Assembly (NCBI GenBank): GCA_963847945.1
Contig: CAWKBX010000015.1
Coordinates: forward strand, 620,001 to 684,000
Length of the DNA stretch: 64,000 nt
Direction: 5' to 3'
Source: JANMJD01 sp963847945
GTDB taxonomy: Bacteria > Actinomycetota > Acidimicrobiia > Acidimicrobiales > Ilumatobacteraceae
Part shown: positions 61,970 to 64,000 of the stretch, in pieces
Layout of the letters: each line of letters begins with the position of its first letter
Position numbering within the stretch: position 1 is the first letter of the stretch
Program-made: the position numbers and the translations under genes
Notes under the pieces: generated by a model
The model's database searches: none
The model's input: the letters and a program-made list of their open reading frames with translations, nothing else
Told to the model about the DNA's origin: nothing

Positions 61970-62820
61970 TCAAGGTGCGCTGACGACACCGCCGCGGTTG
62001 ACGAACTCGTCAAGGAACACTCCGAACGATCGACCATCGACGGCATAGGCGTCAGCACCCAACTCCAACGCATGATCGTGATCACGGATCGCTCGGCCGC
62101 CGACGATCAGGATGACATCGGAGCTCACGCCGGCCCGCAGGAGGACAAGCGACTCATGCAACGCGTCAAGCGACGACTCCCCGGTCACACTCAATCCGAC
62201 AGCAACGACATCGTCGACTTCCTTGGCCGCGTGGACGAACGACAGCGGGGGAACGTCCGCTCCGAGATCCGATACATCCCAGCCGTTCTGACGCACCAAT
62301 CGGCAGCCATCGCCACCGGAAGCGAATGAAACTCCCCGCTCGGAGCGCCCACCACCACCGTGCCCCGGGAGCGACCACGGCGGGCGAATCGGTGACCAAG
62401 ACGGCCAAGCAACCGAGTCACCATCACCGACGCCCGATGCTCGATGGCAACGTCGAGTTCGCCCAGCGCCCACCGATCACCGATCGATGTCATCGCCGGG
62501 GCGACGACATCGAGGTAGATCTCCTCGAATTCGGCGCCCCCCGACAGTGCCGCCTCGATCACCCCCCACGCCCCATTGGCATCACCGGCGACCAGTCGAT
62601 GCTCAAACCGCTGAGCCCACGGAGCACCCTGCCGGGGCCCGGAAACCACCGTCGGCCGGGCCTGAAACGCCTCAAGGTCGACGTGGCTTACCTGCCATGT
62701 GCCTCCAACCTTGTGAGCCTCGAGCTGCCCAAGTCGAACATACCGATAGGCCGTCATGTAGTGAACGCCAAGGGCTTCGGCCGCCCCATGCAACGTCATC
62801 GATCCAGGCTGTGAGGTCAT
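61970..62820 (-). CDS. B12-binding regulator with helix-turn-helix (CarH/LitR-like), one frameshift near 62300
   Basis: About 283 residues after repair. N-terminal helix-turn-helix of excisionase type: SMTLHGAAEALGVHYMTAYR, then YVRLGQLEAHKVGGTWQVS at 7-46. The B12-binding-2 helical bundle (about 70-145) contains W117-x9-E127-H128, the motif of adenosylcobalamin photoreceptors CarH and LitR. The Rossmann-type B12 domain follows with E163-x-H165 (GEFHSLP), GWDVSDLGADVPP, VAVGLSV and VILIVGG-type strands. The frame changes near 62300: adding a T to a TT pair gives MAADLVRQNGWDV. ATG 62820 has AGGAG upstream. It likely represses a promoter and is released by light or cobalamin state. It lies upstream of the LexA box on the same strand. 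Confidence 0.82.
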
Positions 62821-62910
62821 ACCGCGTTCTCCTGGAGAATGATTTAGCACTGAACGACCGCCGTCCGCTGATCGTGTTCGGAGATTCTGCTCACACCGGG
62901 TGAGCGACGG

Positions 62911-63375
62911 TTATTCGCCGTGCTCGGCTTTCCACTTTTCACGAGCCATCCGGCTGCGTTCCAACAGATGAGCAGGCACTCGTTTGGCCGCTTCCGACAA
63001 AGCCGCATCGGCCCCGCCGCCACCGACCGCCGGGGCCGCGGCATCGGCGACAACCTCGACGGCATCTTCGAACGTCGGCGGCACCATGCCCGGCTGCCAG
63101 TACTGATACAGATCACGCACCACGTCGCTCAAGCCGTCGGCCGAGTAGCCCTTGGCCAAGTCAATGGTGATGAAGTTGCCGAACACATGCAACGAGTCGA
63201 CCCGACCGGTGGCGAACAGGCGACGAGCCAACTCTGCCGACGGAGTGACACCCACGGCATCGGTGACCGAACGAAACCGCTCATGGCCCATACCGGTGAG
63301 ATTCCGGTTGGCTTCGAACCGCACCATTCCCGGAGTGCTACTGGGCTTTTCGACGACGGCAACAGGCTGACCCAT
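62911..63375 (-). CDS. NifU N-terminal (Nfu_N) domain protein
   Basis: 154 residues from ATG 63375. The core is VVEKPSSTPGMVRFEANRNL, then RFRSVTDAVGVTPSAELARRLFATGRV and DSLHVFGNFITIDL, which is the Nfu_N domain (about 20-105). It lacks the C-terminal CxxC NifU domain, so it is unlikely to hold an iron-sulfur cluster by itself. The remaining part is acidic and ends in a helix (HLLERSRMAREKWKAEHGE). Its role may be Fe-S cluster carrier assembly or something else; unknown. Stand-alone Nfu_N proteins are common in Acidimicrobiia and other high-GC bacteria. Confidence 0.82.
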   Translation of the reverse strand: MGQPVAVVEKPSSTPGMVRFEANRNLTGMGHERFRSVTDAVGVTPSAELARRLFATGRVDSLHVFGNFITIDLAKGYSADGLSDVVRDLYQYWQPGMVPPTFEDAVEVVADAAAPAVGGGGADAALSEAAKRVPAHLLERSRMAREKWKAEHGE

Positions 63376-63461
63376 GGACTCAACGCTAGCCACTGACCCC
63401 ACCGGTGGAGGCATCCCGCACCCGCCGAGGTTCCAAGACTCACCTCACTACGATTGCCTCA

Positions 63462-64000
63462 ATGATCGAGGCTCGCAGTTACCAGGACGACGGCCGGATC
63501 GATGATCTCGCATCGGAGCAGATCTCCGACCTGATCGAGGCTGGAGATTGCCTGCTATGGGTCGATATGGCCGACCCGACCCCCGCCGAGTTGCACCACG
63601 TTTCCGAAGAGTTCTCGCTGCACACACTGGCGTTGGAGGGAGCAATGCAGACCGGGGAACGTCCGACCTTCGACCACTTCCCCGGCCACACCCTGGCCCT
63701 CACCTATGACGCTCAGCTGAGCAAAGTGACGCTGTTCCTCGGCGACCGCTGGATGGTGACGGTGAGGAGCACCAACGCAAAGGGGCAGTATGGGACCCGA
63801 CGCCGGTCCGCCAACGACTGGCCGACAGCTCATCTCACTGCAGCGTCGCCTATCTGGCATACCTGATCTTCGATGCCCTCGTCGATGGACACGAGCACCG
63901 GGGCGACGAACTACGCGCCGATGTGGAGGCAATTGAGGATCGTGTGCTGGCCAGCGATACAGCCGGCAGCGAACGCCTCGACCGACTCGAACCCGAGGTG
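63462..64000 (+). CDS. CorA-like magnesium/cobalt transporter, N-terminal part, one frameshift near 63782
   Basis: From ATG 63462 to the right edge. The start MIEARSYQDDGRIDDLASEQ leads into LIEAGDCLLWVDMADPTPAEL, VSEEFSLHTLALEGAM, GERPTFDHFPGHTLALTYD and LFLGDRWMVTVR, which is the cytoplasmic domain of CorA (2-TM-GxN family). At the G run at 63782-63785 one more G would restore VWDPTPVRQRLADS, then AYLAYLIFDALVDGHEHRGDEL and VEAIEDRVLASD, the long helix before the membrane. The membrane part and GMN motif lie outside the window. Confidence 0.85.

Overview
The window looks like a chromosomal segment of a high-GC Gram-positive bacterium. The evidence is high GC throughout, frequent GTG and TTG starts, an F420-dependent LLM-type oxidoreductase, a mycothiol/DinB-type enzyme, a SigE-type sigma factor, the ImuA'/ImuB mutasome with an actinobacterial-type LexA box, and many CoA-ester and flavin monooxygenase genes. 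An acidimicrobial actinobacterium is my best guess, but that is inference. I found no rRNA, no convincing tRNA, no CRISPR array and no complete insertion sequence.

Layout. 0-9 kb: a partial SDR, a DUF1272-ABM fusion, a PH-domain membrane protein, a 3-hydroxyisobutyrate dehydrogenase-like enzyme, a phosphoesterase, a DinB/mycothiol-type enzyme, an MFS exporter, a Baeyer-Villiger monooxygenase and an MscS channel. 9-16 kb: an exported protein with a cytochrome c, a divergent amidohydrolase/dimethylformamidase-like pair, an ABC-F ATPase and a DUF1905 protein. 16-25.7 kb: SDR, SGNH hydrolase, inositol catabolism genes (iolB and iolC fused to DUF2090), an acyltransferase, panB, a large membrane protein and a MetE-like enzyme. 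25.8-31 kb: an ECF sigma factor coupled to a propeller-bearing membrane sensor, a haem-oxygenase-like oxidase and an AAA/DUF234 ATPase. 31-41 kb: a secreted protein with three copies of a conserved domain, a HAPMO-type monooxygenase, a ThDP enzyme, an SDR and an LLM/thioredoxin-like pair. 41-50 kb: a coupled CPBP protease-histidine kinase-response regulator operon, pdxJ, an AbiEi/DUF559 gene bracketed by palindromic repeats, and a malyl-CoA-lyase-type enzyme. 50-64 kb: a methylsuccinyl-CoA-dehydrogenase-like enzyme, LOG, a beta-lactamase-fold hydrolase, an LPG-synthase-like membrane protein, an M24 peptidase, epoxide hydrolase, infA, CaiB, enoyl-CoA hydratase, imuB, imuA' with a LexA box, a B12-dependent CarH-like regulator, an Nfu-N protein and a partial CorA.

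Two themes cut across the window. First, at least eleven conserved genes carry single-base frameshifts, about fifteen in total. Wherever the missing or extra base can be placed it lies in a short homopolymer, usually of G or C. This argues for sequence error rather than decay, so those genes are annotated as intact proteins with stated shift points. Second, there are true fossils: gene ends left after deletion (an SDR tail at 8.3 kb, an AAA ATPase head at 15.4 kb, an ABC transporter head at 57.1 kb) and many very short tandem duplications.

The most interesting candidates are: (i) a probable light- or B12-responsive CarH-type regulator next to the SOS mutasome, (ii) 48-bp palindromic elements flanking a lone AbiEi/DUF559 gene, (iii) a SigE-type sigma factor paired with an 809-residue sensor carrying seven Asp-boxes, (iv) a secreted three-repeat domain of unknown function, and (v) two apparent ethylmalonyl-CoA pathway enzymes in one neighbourhood.
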